Assembly (NCBI RefSeq): GCF_002284535.1
Contig: NZ_NPKH01000025.1
Coordinates: 76,397-140,396 of the forward strand
Direction of reading: 5' to 3'
DNA length: 64,000 nt
Source of the DNA: Mesorhizobium wenxiniae
Lineage (GTDB): Bacteria > Pseudomonadota > Alphaproteobacteria > Rhizobiales > Rhizobiaceae
Both the position numbers and the translations under genes were made by a program. Below the pieces are notes generated by a model. The model was given only the letters and a program-made list of their open reading frames with translations. It searched no databases and was not told where the DNA came from. Shown here one piece after another: positions 51,567-60,065 of this stretch (within the stretch, counting starts at the first letter, position 1; each line of letters starts with the position of its first letter).

Positions 51567-52528
51567 GCACCGAGGCGATCCCGGCCGAAAGGCCGAAACG
51601 CAACTACAACGCCCTGTTCGGGCTGACACTGCTGGCGCTGCTGGTATTGTTGTGGGTCATCCTGTCGGTGGCGACGCCGAGCTTCGCCTCCGCCAACAAC
51701 ATCTCGAATCTGCTGCGGCAAGGTTCGATGATCGCCATCCTGGCAGTCGGCCAGACCTTCGTCATCATCACCGGAGGCATCGACCTTTCCGTCGGCGCCG
51801 TCGTCGGCTTCGCCACCGTCATCGTGGCGATGTTGATCAATGCCGGCGTGCCGATTTTCCTCGCCATCCTGATCACCTTGCTGGTTGGCGTCGCCATCGG
51901 CATGTTCCATGGCTTTGGCATCGTCAGAATGGGCCTGCCGCCCTTCATCATCACGCTGGCGACGCTGACATCCTTGCGCGGCATCGGCCTCTTGATGACC
52001 AACGGCAACTCGATCTCGATCAACAACGATGCCTTCCAAATGTTTTCGCGCAGCTCGTTTCTCGGCGTCCCCAATCTGTTCTGGATGGTGATCCTCGTCG
52101 GCATCCCCGCCTACATCTTCCTGCATCACAGCCGCTGGGGCCGGTATCTGTTCTCGGTCGGCTCCAACGCCGAGGCATCGCGTCTGTCCGGTGTCAACGT
52201 CCAGCGCACCATCTACATGGCCTATACGCTGTCGGGCCTCTGTGCGGCTTTTGTCGGCGTGCTGCTTGCCTCGCGCATCGGCATCGGCAATCCGACGCAG
52301 GCCGAGGGCTGGGAGTTGCAGGCGATCGCCTCGTCGGTGATTGGCGGCACCTCGCTGTTCGGCGCCGTCGGCTCGGTGCACGGACCGCTGCTCGGCGCCT
52401 TCATCCTCGCCACCATCAACAACGGCGCCAATCTCTTGAACGTCAATGCCTTCTGGCAGCGCATCATTACCGGCGTGCTAATTATCGTCATCGTCTATTT
52501 CGACGGCCTGCGCCGCCGCGGCAAGTAG
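51563..52528 (+). CDS. sugar ABC transporter permease (RbsC type)
   Basis: 321 residues with eight to ten membrane helices. The family signature region includes ITGGIDLSVGAVVGFATVIV, GIVRMGLPPFIITLATLTSL and GVNVQRTIYMAYTLSGLCAA. It forms the homodimeric channel of the CUT2 importer. The ATG is inside the 3' end of the ATPase gene and has GGGAGGACAG upstream. A strong hairpin follows its stop. Confidence 0.93.
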   Translation: MSTEAIPAERPKRNYNALFGLTLLALLVLLWVILSVATPSFASANNISNLLRQGSMIAILAVGQTFVIITGGIDLSVGAVVGFATVIVAMLINAGVPIFLAILITLLVGVAIGMFHGFGIVRMGLPPFIITLATLTSLRGIGLLMTNGNSISINNDAFQMFSRSSFLGVPNLFWMVILVGIPAYIFLHHSRWGRYLFSVGSNAEASRLSGVNVQRTIYMAYTLSGLCAAFVGVLLASRIGIGNPTQAEGWELQAIASSVIGGTSLFGAVGSVHGPLLGAFILATINNGANLLNVNAFWQRIITGVLIIVIVYFDGLRRRGK

Positions 52529-52540
52529 ACCATATTAACA

Positions 52541-52572
52541 ACCGCCGGCCCGGCGCTAGCGGGGCCGGCGGT
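52541..52572 (+). terminator. strong stem-loop after the permease gene
   Basis: ACCGCCGGCCC pairs with GGGCCGGCGGT (11 bp, perfect) around a 10-nt loop, followed by TTCATG. The T tract is weak, so termination may be partial, with read-through into the zinc dehydrogenase gene that starts 24 nt later. Confidence 0.6.
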
Positions 52573-52596
52573 TTCATGAACAGACTGGATTGAACT

Positions 52597-53613
52597 ATGA
52601 AAGCCGTCGTCTGCCGCTCGCCCGGTGAGCTTGTTCTGGAAGACCGCCCGGCGCCAGGCACTCCGCCCTCTGGCTGGGCGCTGGTCGCGGTTAGTCATGT
52701 CGGCATCTGCGGCACCGACTATCATATCTTTGAGGGCAAGCATCCGTTCCTCGCTTATCCCCGCATCATGGGCCACGAGGTTTCCGGCACTGTGATCGAG
52801 GCCGGCGAAGGCGTCGATCTGGCCGTTGGCGAACCGGTGATCATCAATCCCTATCTCGCTTGCGGCAAATGCATCGCCTGCCGGCAAGGCAAGCCTAATT
52901 GCTGCGTCAGGATCGAGGTGCTCGGCGTCCACCGCGACGGCGCCATGTGCGAACGGATCCTGGTGCCGGCGCAGAACCTCTACCCGGCCAACGGCCTGTC
53001 GCTGGCCGACGCCGCCGCCGTCGAGTTCCTGGCGATCGGGGCGCATGCCGTTCGGCGCTCGCTGGCGCAGCCCGGCGCGCGCACGCTGGTCATCGGCGCC
53101 GGGCCGATAGGGCTCGGCACGGCGCTGTTTGCCCGCATCGCCGGTCTCGACGTGAAGCTGCTCGACATGAGTGCCGAGAGGCTGGGTTTCGCCGCAAGCG
53201 AACTCGACTTTGCCACCCTCGACGGCTCGAAGGGATCGGCAACCGATCTGGCGCGGGAGGCGACTGACGGCGAAGGCTTTGACGTGGTTTTCGACGCCAC
53301 TGGCAACACCCAGTCAGTCCAGTCGGCTTTCGCCCATGTCGCGCATGGCGGAACGCTGGTCCTGGTCAGCGTCGTCAAGGACGACATCGTCTTTTCCGAC
53401 CCCGAATTCCACAAGCGCGAGATGACGCTGATCGGCAGCCGCAACGCGCTGCGCGCCGACTTCGACCACGTCGCCGCCTCGATCCGCGACGGCGCGGTGC
53501 CGCTGGCAAAGCTCGTCACCCATCGCACGACGCTTGGCGACACACCGCGCGACCTCGGCCGCTGGGCGCATGAGAAATCCGGCCTGATCAAGGCGGTCAT
53601 TCAGGTCGGATGA
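52597..53613 (+). CDS. zinc-dependent alcohol dehydrogenase (medium-chain, sugar/polyol type)
   Basis: 338 residues. The catalytic zinc ligands are Cys in SHVGICGTDYHIF and His-Glu in IMGHEVSGTVIEAG. The structural zinc site is the four-Cys lobe CGKCIACRQGKPNCC. The Rossmann motif is VIGAGPIGLGTALFARIAG. The pattern fits the sorbitol/L-idonate/galactonate dehydrogenase group. Its place after the sugar transporter and with the aldose dehydrogenase and dehydratase suggests oxidation of a sugar acid or keto-deoxy intermediate. It ends 23 bp from the convergent phnF. Confidence 0.88.
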   Translation: MKAVVCRSPGELVLEDRPAPGTPPSGWALVAVSHVGICGTDYHIFEGKHPFLAYPRIMGHEVSGTVIEAGEGVDLAVGEPVIINPYLACGKCIACRQGKPNCCVRIEVLGVHRDGAMCERILVPAQNLYPANGLSLADAAAVEFLAIGAHAVRRSLAQPGARTLVIGAGPIGLGTALFARIAGLDVKLLDMSAERLGFAASELDFATLDGSKGSATDLAREATDGEGFDVVFDATGNTQSVQSAFAHVAHGGTLVLVSVVKDDIVFSDPEFHKREMTLIGSRNALRADFDHVAASIRDGAVPLAKLVTHRTTLGDTPRDLGRWAHEKSGLIKAVIQVG

Positions 53614-53636
53614 GACCGGGATAGACGCGCCCCTAC

Positions 53637-54416
53637 CTACCGCGCCGACAATTTGAGCTCGACGCGCTCAGCCGGAAAACGCGTTTCGGCGAACTGGATT
53701 GGCTGGCCGTCCGGCGTGACATTGACCGCGACCGTGACCAGCACGATGGCGCCGGACTGCAGATCGAGATCGGCGAGATCGGCGGCATCTGCGTGGCGCG
53801 CCGACAGCACTGTCGATTGCCTGAGATAGTCACTAATGCCGAAACGCTGGAGCGAGGCGGTCACCGATCCAGTTTCCGCGATAGCGGCCTCGATGCCTTC
53901 GAAGCGTTTCGCATCGAACCAGCCGGAGGCACGCGAGACCGGCTGTCCGTCGGCCTCGCCGCGCGTCTCAAGGCGTATGACATTCGAACCCTTGGCAAGC
54001 CCCAGCCCTTCGGCGACGCGCCGGCTGGCCGGCTCGACCGCCGATTCGAGCAGCACGCTGCGGCGCTCCGTGGCCTGCCCTTGCAAGCCCTCCGAAAAAC
54101 GGGTGCGGGCGCCGATCGGATAGGACAGCCGCTTGCGCGAAAGCACGAAAGTGCCGCGCCCCTGTTCGGCCCTCAGCACGCCATCCTGCACCAGTGCTGC
54201 GATGGCGCTGCGCACCGTATGGCGGTTGACGCCATAACGCTCCGCCAGTGCAATCTCCGGTGGCAGTGCGGCATTCTCGGCAAAGTCGCCGATGGCGATC
54301 GAATGCAGGATCTGGTCGGCGATCTGCCGCCACAGCGAGACGCCGCTGCGCCGCTCTATGCTGCTGGCAATCTGTTGCCCGATCATCTCTTGCCCCGATC
54401 TTTTTTCGCCTGTCAT
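53637..54416 (-). CDS. phnF: phosphonate metabolism transcriptional regulator PhnF (GntR/HutC family)
   Basis: 259 residues. The winged helix is LPPEIALAERYGVNRHTVRS with the wing VLRAEQGRGTFVLSRKRLSY. The C-terminal UTRA ligand-binding domain includes RFSEGLQGQATERRSVLL and GIEAAIAETGSVTASLQRFG. It is divergent from phnG and likely represses the C-P lyase operon. Start 54416 (MTGEKR) is chosen, as the longer frame to 54482 would run over the operator palindrome; ATG 54386 is another option. Confidence 0.9.
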   Translation of the reverse strand: MTGEKRSGQEMIGQQIASSIERRSGVSLWRQIADQILHSIAIGDFAENAALPPEIALAERYGVNRHTVRSAIAALVQDGVLRAEQGRGTFVLSRKRLSYPIGARTRFSEGLQGQATERRSVLLESAVEPASRRVAEGLGLAKGSNVIRLETRGEADGQPVSRASGWFDAKRFEGIEAAIAETGSVTASLQRFGISDYLRQSTVLSARHADAADLADLDLQSGAIVLVTVAVNVTPDGQPIQFAETRFPAERVELKLSAR

Positions 54417-54451
54417 CCATCCGTCATGGACACGCTTTAGAGAATAGGTAT

Positions 54452-54485
54452 AATTTGTATAATTGTCTACATCATTATACAAATT
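54452..54485. promoter_or_regulatory. PhnF operator candidate between phnF and phnG
   Basis: AATTTGTATAAT (54452-54463) and ATTATACAAATT (54474-54485) are perfect 12-bp complements with a 10-nt spacer TGTCTACATC. Inside, TGTATA...TCTACA and TGTCTA...TATACA form two overlapping inverted pairs, so two dimers might bind. It lies between the divergent starts, 24 bp before phnG, in a very AT-rich pocket. Confidence 0.75.
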
Positions 54486-54508
54486 CGGAACGAGAAGGAA
54501 TGGCTGCC

Positions 54509-54970
54509 ATGCGAGGACAGGAAGCGCGCGATCAGGCTGAGCGCAAGGCCGTCATGGCGACGCTGGCGCAATCGACCGGCGACGATATCGTCCGCCTTTG
54601 GAACGCAGCCGGCCTGCCTTCGGAAGCAGAACTCCTGCGCGGTCCCGAAACCGGCCTGGTCACCGTGCGTGGCCGCATCGGCGGCGGCGGCGCACCATTC
54701 AATGTCGGCGAGGCGACGGTCACCCGCGCTACCGTCCGGCTCGCATCCGGACAGGTCGGCCACTGCTACGCGCTCGGCCGTGACAAGCAGAAAGCAAAAC
54801 TGGCGGCGATCGCCGACGCGCTCTGGCAGGATCCTGCCCTGCGCCGCGAGGTCGAGACAAAACTCATTGCGCCGCTGCAGGCCGCACTTGCCGGCGCACG
54901 TGAACGGCGGCGCGCCGAGACGGCGGCAACGAAGGTCGATTTCTTCACCATGGTACGCGGAGAAGACTGA
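54509..54970 (+). CDS. phnG: C-P lyase complex subunit PhnG
   Basis: 153 residues, part of the PhnGHIJ core complex that makes alpha-D-ribose 1-methylphosphonate 5-triphosphate and cleaves the C-P bond. Family blocks include ETGLVTVRGRIGGGGAPFNV, GEATVTRATVRLASGQVGH and YALGRDKQKAKLAAIADAL. Two ATGs are in frame (54500 and 54509); GAAGGA is too close to the first and 9 nt from the second, so 54509 is preferred. First gene of the plus-strand phn operon. Confidence 0.93.
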   Translation: MRGQEARDQAERKAVMATLAQSTGDDIVRLWNAAGLPSEAELLRGPETGLVTVRGRIGGGGAPFNVGEATVTRATVRLASGQVGHCYALGRDKQKAKLAAIADALWQDPALRREVETKLIAPLQAALAGARERRRAETAATKVDFFTMVRGED

Positions 54971-55581
54971 TGGACATCGCAACGCAAGCGATCGAGGGCG
55001 GCTTTGCCGATCCGGTGTTCGACGCCCAGACGGTGTTCCGCGCCGTGATGGATGCGATGGCGCGGCCAGGCACCCTGCAGCCCCTGCCGATCTTTGCCCG
55101 CCCGCCGGCGCCACTGTCGGCCACCGCCGGCGCCATCGCGCTGGCGCTGTGCGACAACGACACGCCGCTCTGGCTCGACCCCGTTTTGCAGGCCCCAGCA
55201 GCGGTGAAATCCTGGCTCGGCTTCCACACCGGCGCGCCGCTGGCCAATACGCCGGCCGACGCGCATTTCGCGCTGATCGCCACGCCGGCCGAGATGATGT
55301 CGCTCGATGGCTTTTCGCAGGGCACCCAGGACTATCCCGACCGCTCCACAACGCTGATCCTGCAGGTGAGCGATATCGTTTCAGGCGCCCCTCTGCTGCT
55401 CGAAGGTCCCGGCATCGAAATGACTGCAACCATCGCGCCGGCGCAGATGCCGCGCCATTTCGTCGAGCAATGGAAGCAGAACAACCAGCGCTTTCCGCGT
55501 GGCGTCGACATCATCCTTGCCACCCCCGACGGCGTTGCCTGCCTGCCACGCACGACGCGCATCAAGACGATGGAGGCGTGA
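54970..55581 (+). CDS. phnH: C-P lyase complex subunit PhnH
   Basis: 203 residues. PhnH blocks are visible at FDAQTVFRAVMDAMARPGTL, the core LCDNDTPLWLDP and the C-terminal RFPRGVDIILATPDGVACLP. It is a structural member of the PhnGHIJ core. Its ATG overlaps the phnG stop (TGATG), and the phnI start follows 1 nt after its own stop, so these genes are tightly coupled. Confidence 0.94.
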   Translation: MDIATQAIEGGFADPVFDAQTVFRAVMDAMARPGTLQPLPIFARPPAPLSATAGAIALALCDNDTPLWLDPVLQAPAAVKSWLGFHTGAPLANTPADAHFALIATPAEMMSLDGFSQGTQDYPDRSTTLILQVSDIVSGAPLLLEGPGIEMTATIAPAQMPRHFVEQWKQNNQRFPRGVDIILATPDGVACLPRTTRIKTMEA

Positions 55582-55582
55582 T

Positions 55583-56695
55583 ATGTATGTCGCGGTAAAA
55601 GGCGGCGAAGCGGCCATTGCCAACGCCCACTCCCTGCTCGCCGACCGCCGGCGCGGCGACCGTTCCGTGCCGGCGCTGCGCCTCGACCAGATCGTCGAGC
55701 AGCTGGCGCTCGGCGTCGACCGGGTGATGAGCGAGGGTTCGCTCTACGACCGCGAGCTGGCGGCCCTCGCCATCGTTCAGGCGCGCGGCGACATGATCGA
55801 GGCGATCTTCCTGGTTCGCGCCTATCGCACCACGCTGCCACGCTTCGGCTATACCAAGGCGATCGACACCGGCGCGATGCTGGTCGAGCGGCGCGTTTCG
55901 GCGACCTACAAGGATCTTCCTGGCGGCCAGCTGCTCGGCCCGACTTTCGACTACACTCACCGGCTGCTCGATCCCGAGCTCGCCGCGGGCGGCGATGTCG
56001 CCGAGCCGCTGCAGCGTGCCAGCGAGGCGGAAGCCATGCCGCGCGTCTCCGCGATCCTCGCCCGCGAAGGCCTGATCGAGCCTGATGGCGACATGCCGCA
56101 GGATCATGTCCCCGGCGACATCACCCGCGAGCCGCTGGAATTCCCGATGGCGCGCGACATCCGCCTGCAGGCGCTGTCACGCGGCGATGAGGGTTTTCTG
56201 CTGGCGCTCGGCTATTCCACCCAGCGCGGCTATGCCCGCAACCATCCCTTCGTCGGCGAAGTTCGCATCGGTGAGGTCGAGCTGGAACTCGATGTGCCGG
56301 AGCTGCCCTTCGCGGTACCGCTCGGCTCCGTGCGCGTCACCGAGTGCCAGATGGTCAACCAGTTCAAGGGCTCGGCCAAGGCGCCGCCGCAATTCACCCG
56401 CGGCTACGGCCTCGTCTTCGGTCAGAGCGAGCGCAAGGCGATGGCCATGGCACTGTGCGACCGGGCGTTACGCGCTTCGGAATTCGGCGAAGACGTCGTC
56501 GCCGCTGCCCAGGACGAGGAGTTCGTCATCTCGCATTCCGACAATGTCCAGGCGACCGGCTTCGTCGAGCATCTGAAGCTGCCGCACTATGTCGACTTCC
56601 AGGCCGAGCTCGACCTCGTGCGCCGCATGCGCGCCGAGCATGACGCCCGCGAAAACGCAGGCAAAGTCGAAGAGAAGAGGCAGGCTGCGGAATGA
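55583..56695 (+). CDS. phnI: C-P lyase complex subunit PhnI
   Basis: 370 residues, the subunit with nucleosidase-type activity that attaches phosphonate to ribose triphosphate in the presence of PhnGHL. Family motifs include MYVAVKGGEAAIANAHSLLA, YTKAIDTGAMLVERRVSATY, GGQLLGPTFDYTHRLLDPEL and EFVISHSDNVQATGFVEHLK with its conserved His. The ATG is 1 nt after the phnH stop. After phnI comes a 268-bp gap before phnJ, unusually large for this operon and holding a small opposite-strand frame. Confidence 0.95.
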   Translation: MYVAVKGGEAAIANAHSLLADRRRGDRSVPALRLDQIVEQLALGVDRVMSEGSLYDRELAALAIVQARGDMIEAIFLVRAYRTTLPRFGYTKAIDTGAMLVERRVSATYKDLPGGQLLGPTFDYTHRLLDPELAAGGDVAEPLQRASEAEAMPRVSAILAREGLIEPDGDMPQDHVPGDITREPLEFPMARDIRLQALSRGDEGFLLALGYSTQRGYARNHPFVGEVRIGEVELELDVPELPFAVPLGSVRVTECQMVNQFKGSAKAPPQFTRGYGLVFGQSERKAMAMALCDRALRASEFGEDVVAAAQDEEFVISHSDNVQATGFVEHLKLPHYVDFQAELDLVRRMRAEHDARENAGKVEEKRQAAE

Positions 56696-56736
56696 CTTCA
56701 GTTAGCTCCACCGCCATGATCTCGTGGGAATGGCCG

Positions 56737-56898
56737 CTACACCCCTCCGGATCCGCCGTAGCCGCTACTGCCGCCAACGGTTTCGCCATTCGCGCCTTCC
56801 TTCGGCGCAGGAAGAACCATTCTTCGAAGGACAAAGGCAACCACGCCGACAAACACCAGCAACAGGATTCCGATGTGCATCCATCCGGTTGGAGTCAT
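56737..56898 (-). CDS. small single-pass membrane protein on the opposite strand of the phn operon
   Basis: 53 residues from ATG 56898; a TTG at 56934 would add 12 basic residues. The sequence MTPTGWMHIGILLLVFVGVV forms the start of one membrane helix (about 6-25). It is followed by a basic RRMV turn and a hydrophilic tail ending in a Gly/Ser-rich GGSSGYGGSGGV. It lies antisense in the phnI-phnJ gap. A weak AGAAGGG lies about 11 nt upstream. Coding is plausible from the membrane-helix pattern, but not proven. Confidence 0.45.
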   Translation of the reverse strand: MTPTGWMHIGILLLVFVGVVAFVLRRMVLPAPKEGANGETVGGSSGYGGSGGV

Positions 56899-56963
56899 CT
56901 GAGCCTGGCCCTTCTTCCGTGTCTTGGAAGTCAATTCGGTAGCACACAGCGGAAGCGATCGCC

Positions 56964-57863
56964 ATGACCGACATCGCCACTTACAACTTCGCCTATCTCG
57001 ACGAGCAGACCAAGCGGATGATCCGCCGCGCGATCCTCAAGGGCATAGCCGTTCCCGGCTATCAGGTGCCGTTCGCCTCGCGCGAAATGCCGATGCCTTA
57101 TGGCTGGGGCACCGGCGGCGTCCAGGTCACGGCTTCGATCATCGGCCCGGAAGACGTGCTCAAGGTCATCGACCAGGGCGCCGACGACACCACCAACGCG
57201 GTTTCAATCCGTGCGTTCTTCAAGAAGGTCGCCAATGTCGCCGTCACCACCGAGACGGCCAAGGCGACCATCATACAGACCCGCCACCGCATTCCCGAAC
57301 ATCCACTGAGCGCGGGCCAGGTGCTGGTCTATCAGGTGCCAATTCCCGAACCGTTGCGCTTCCTCGAACCGCGCGAAACGGAAACGCGCAAGATGCATGC
57401 GCTGGAGGAATACGGCCTCATGCATGTGAAGCTCTACGAGGACATTGCCAGGCACGGCCGCATTGCCACTTCCTATGCCTACCCGGTCAAGGTCGAGGGC
57501 CGCTATGTGATGGATCCCTCGCCAACGCCGAAATTCGACAACCCAAAGATGCACCGTTCGCCGGCTCTGCAACTGTTCGGCGCCGGCCGCGAAAAGCGTA
57601 TTTATGCAGTGCCGCCCTTCACCGAGGTGGTCAGCCTCGATTTCGAGGACCATCCGTTCGAGGTGCAGACCTTCGACCAGCCCTGCGCGCTGTGCGCGGC
57701 CGAGAACGTCTATCTCGACGAGGTCATCCTAGACGACCATGGCGGCCACATGTTCGTCTGTTCTGATACCGACCATTGCGAGAAGCGGTGCGAACAAGGC
57801 CATCGCGGCCACCTTGCGCCTGAAACCCCTCTTGCCCTGGAAAGAACGGAGCCGGCGCAATGA
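56964..57863 (+). CDS. phnJ: C-P lyase PhnJ, radical-SAM carbon-phosphorus lyase
   Basis: 299 residues. It cleaves the C-P bond of ribose 1-alkylphosphonate 5-phosphate using a [4Fe-4S]-generated 5'-deoxyadenosyl radical. The cluster cysteines are C241 and C244 (CALCAAENVYL) and C266 (MFVCSDTDHC), and C272 is the thiyl residue. These numbers and Gly32 (VPGYQVPF) coincide with E. coli PhnJ. All catalytic residues are intact. GGAAG precedes ATG 56964. It ends with a 4-nt overlap with phnK. Confidence 0.97.
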   Translation: MTDIATYNFAYLDEQTKRMIRRAILKGIAVPGYQVPFASREMPMPYGWGTGGVQVTASIIGPEDVLKVIDQGADDTTNAVSIRAFFKKVANVAVTTETAKATIIQTRHRIPEHPLSAGQVLVYQVPIPEPLRFLEPRETETRKMHALEEYGLMHVKLYEDIARHGRIATSYAYPVKVEGRYVMDPSPTPKFDNPKMHRSPALQLFGAGREKRIYAVPPFTEVVSLDFEDHPFEVQTFDQPCALCAAENVYLDEVILDDHGGHMFVCSDTDHCEKRCEQGHRGHLAPETPLALERTEPAQ

Positions 57864-58636
57864 CCGACGAACCGCTGTTGCGCGTCAGCGCGCTTTCCAA
57901 ATTCTACGGCTCGCGCGTCGGCTGCGAAAACGTCACCTTTGACCTGTGGCCGGGCGAGGTGCTGGCGGTGGTCGGCGAATCCGGTTCCGGTAAGACGACG
58001 CTGCTCAACTGTCTGTCGACGCGGCTGCTGCCGAGCTCCGGCACCGCCAGCTACCGCATGCGCGACAGTCAGTTCCGCGAGCTCTATCGGATGAGCGAGG
58101 CCGAGCGCCGCTTTCTGATGCGCACCGACTGGGGCTTCGTCCACCAGAACCCGGCCGACGGCCTGCGCATGACGGTTTCAGCCGGCGCCAATGTCGGCGA
58201 GCGGTTGATGGCGGTCGGCGACCGCCACTATGGAAAAATCCGCGCCACTGCCGTCGACTGGCTGTCGCGTGTCGAAATCGACGAGGACCGCATCGACGAC
58301 GAGCCGCGCGCCTTTTCCGGCGGCATGCGCCAGCGCCTGCAGATCGCTCGCAATCTCGTCACCGGGCCGCGTCTGGTATTCATGGACGAGCCGACTGGCG
58401 GCCTCGACGTTTCCGTGCAGGCGCGCCTGCTCGACCTGCTGCGCGGCCTGGTCACCGATCTCGGCCTGGCCGCCATCGTCGTCACCCACGACCTCGCCGT
58501 GGCGCGGCTTTTGTCGCAACGCATGATGGTGATGAAGGATGGTCGCGTCGTTGAAAGCGGCCTCACCGACCGCGTGCTCGACGATCCGCGCGCGCCCTAC
58601 ACCCAGCTTCTCGTTTCTTCCATTCTGCAGGTGTGA
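57860..58636 (+). CDS. phnK: C-P lyase-associated ATP-binding protein PhnK
   Basis: 258 residues, an ABC-type ATPase that docks on PhnJ in the core complex rather than on a membrane permease. Walker A is VVGESGSGKTTLLNCLS, the signature is FSGGMRQRLQIARNLV, Walker B is RLVFMDEPTGGLDV and the switch His is IVVTHDLAVARLL. The ATG overlaps the phnJ stop and the end overlaps phnL. Confidence 0.95.
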   Translation: MTDEPLLRVSALSKFYGSRVGCENVTFDLWPGEVLAVVGESGSGKTTLLNCLSTRLLPSSGTASYRMRDSQFRELYRMSEAERRFLMRTDWGFVHQNPADGLRMTVSAGANVGERLMAVGDRHYGKIRATAVDWLSRVEIDEDRIDDEPRAFSGGMRQRLQIARNLVTGPRLVFMDEPTGGLDVSVQARLLDLLRGLVTDLGLAAIVVTHDLAVARLLSQRMMVMKDGRVVESGLTDRVLDDPRAPYTQLLVSSILQV

Positions 58637-59346
58637 CCATGGCAACCCCGCTCGTCGTCTCCGACGTCGCCAAGAGCTTCACCATGCATCTGCGCGACGG
58701 CATCAAACTGCCTGTCGTCGCCGGCGTGTCGTTCTCGATCAGGAGCGGCGAATGCGCAGTGCTCGGCGGTCCTTCCGGCGCCGGCAAGAGTTCGATCCTG
58801 AAGATGCTCTACGGCAACTATGCCGTCGACGAAGGCCAGATCATCGTCCAGCACGAGGACGGGCTCATCGATCTCGCGACGGCCAGCCCACGCACCGTGC
58901 TTGCCGTGCGCCGGCTCACGATCGGCTATGTCAGCCAGTTCCTGCGTACAGTGCCGCGCGTCTCCGCTCTCGACGTCGTCGCCGAACCGCTGGTCGAGCG
59001 CGGCGCGGACCGTGAGGTTGCGCGTAACAAGGCACGCGCCTTGCTGGCGCAGCTCAACCTGCCGGAGAAGCTGTGGGCGCTGCCGCCGGCGACGTTTTCC
59101 GGCGGCGAACAGCAGCGCGTCAACATCGCGCGCGGCTTCATCACTGAACACCCGATCCTGCTGCTCGACGAGCCGACCGCTTCGCTCGACGCCAGGAACC
59201 GCGACGTGGTGATTGCGCTGATCGCGGCCAAGAAGGCGGCCGGCGTCGCCTTGCTTGGCATCTTCCATGACCGCGACGTGCGCGAGGCGGTCGCCGACCG
59301 CGTCATCGACGTGACCGCCTTTGCCGCCGGGAAAATCGCCGCATGA
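58633..59346 (+). CDS. phnL: C-P lyase-associated ATP-binding protein PhnL
   Basis: 237 residues. Walker A is LGGPSGAGKSSILKMLYGNY, the signature is FSGGEQQRVNIARGFI, and Walker B is ILLLDEPTASLDARN. PhnL acts with PhnGHI in the phosphonate-ribosyl transfer step. Two close ATGs (58633, 58639) exist; the first overlaps the phnK stop. The end overlaps the hexapeptide transferase start by 4 nt. Confidence 0.95.
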   Translation: MTMATPLVVSDVAKSFTMHLRDGIKLPVVAGVSFSIRSGECAVLGGPSGAGKSSILKMLYGNYAVDEGQIIVQHEDGLIDLATASPRTVLAVRRLTIGYVSQFLRTVPRVSALDVVAEPLVERGADREVARNKARALLAQLNLPEKLWALPPATFSGGEQQRVNIARGFITEHPILLLDEPTASLDARNRDVVIALIAAKKAAGVALLGIFHDRDVREAVADRVIDVTAFAAGKIAA

Positions 59347-59960
59347 CGCGAAAATTGTCGGAAACGCCGCTGGTCCACGAGACAGCGGAAGTCGAGAATT
59401 CGACGCTTGGCCGCTGGACCGAAATCGCCGAACGATGCCGGGTTTCGGAGAGCACGATCGGCGACTATTCCTACATGATGCAGGACTGTGGCGTCTGGTG
59501 CGCGACGGTCGGCAAATTCGCCAACATCGCCGCCAGCGTGCGCATCAACGCCACCAACCACCCGACCTGGCGGCCGACGCTGCATCATTTCACCTATCGC
59601 GCCTCGGACTATTGGGACGACGCCGAACACGAGAGCGAATTCTTCGCTCAACGTCGCGCCAAGCGCGTCACCATCGGCCATGACACCTGGCTTGGCCACG
59701 GCTCGACCATCCTGCCCGGCGTCACCGTGGGCGACGGTGCGGCGGTCGGCGCCGGTGCGGTGGTGTCGAAAGACGTTGAGCCCTACACCATCGTCGGCGG
59801 CGTGCCGGCGAAACCAATCCGCGAACGCTTCGACCGCCACACGGCGGAACGTTATCAGGCACTCGCCTGGTGGGATTGGGACCATGCCCGCCTGCGCGCC
59901 GCACTTGAGGATTTTCGCGCGCTTTCGGCGGAAGCGTTTCTGGAAAAATACGGCAGCTGA
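59343..59960 (+). CDS. phosphonate metabolism hexapeptide-repeat acetyltransferase (DapH/LacA-like)
   Basis: 205 residues. A left-handed beta-helix is shown by successive hexapeptides (VENSTLGRWTEIAERCRVSE, VTIGHDTWLGHGSTILPGVT, GAVVSKDVEPYTIVGGVPAK). The catalytic-type His is in RINATNHPTWRP, as in xenobiotic acetyltransferases. Transferases of this family are found in C-P lyase operons and may acetylate aminoalkylphosphonates or an intermediate, in place of PhnO. The exact substrate is unknown. Confidence 0.9.
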   Translation: MTRKLSETPLVHETAEVENSTLGRWTEIAERCRVSESTIGDYSYMMQDCGVWCATVGKFANIAASVRINATNHPTWRPTLHHFTYRASDYWDDAEHESEFFAQRRAKRVTIGHDTWLGHGSTILPGVTVGDGAAVGAGAVVSKDVEPYTIVGGVPAKPIRERFDRHTAERYQALAWWDWDHARLRAALEDFRALSAEAFLEKYGS

Positions 59961-60065
59961 AGGGGGGAATGGTGAATAGCGAGGCCTTCACCAGCCTCTT
60001 CTGGCTGCCACCGTCACCATTCACCATTCACGGCGCGCCGCCCAAGCCTGTGGGCGGTAACAAAA

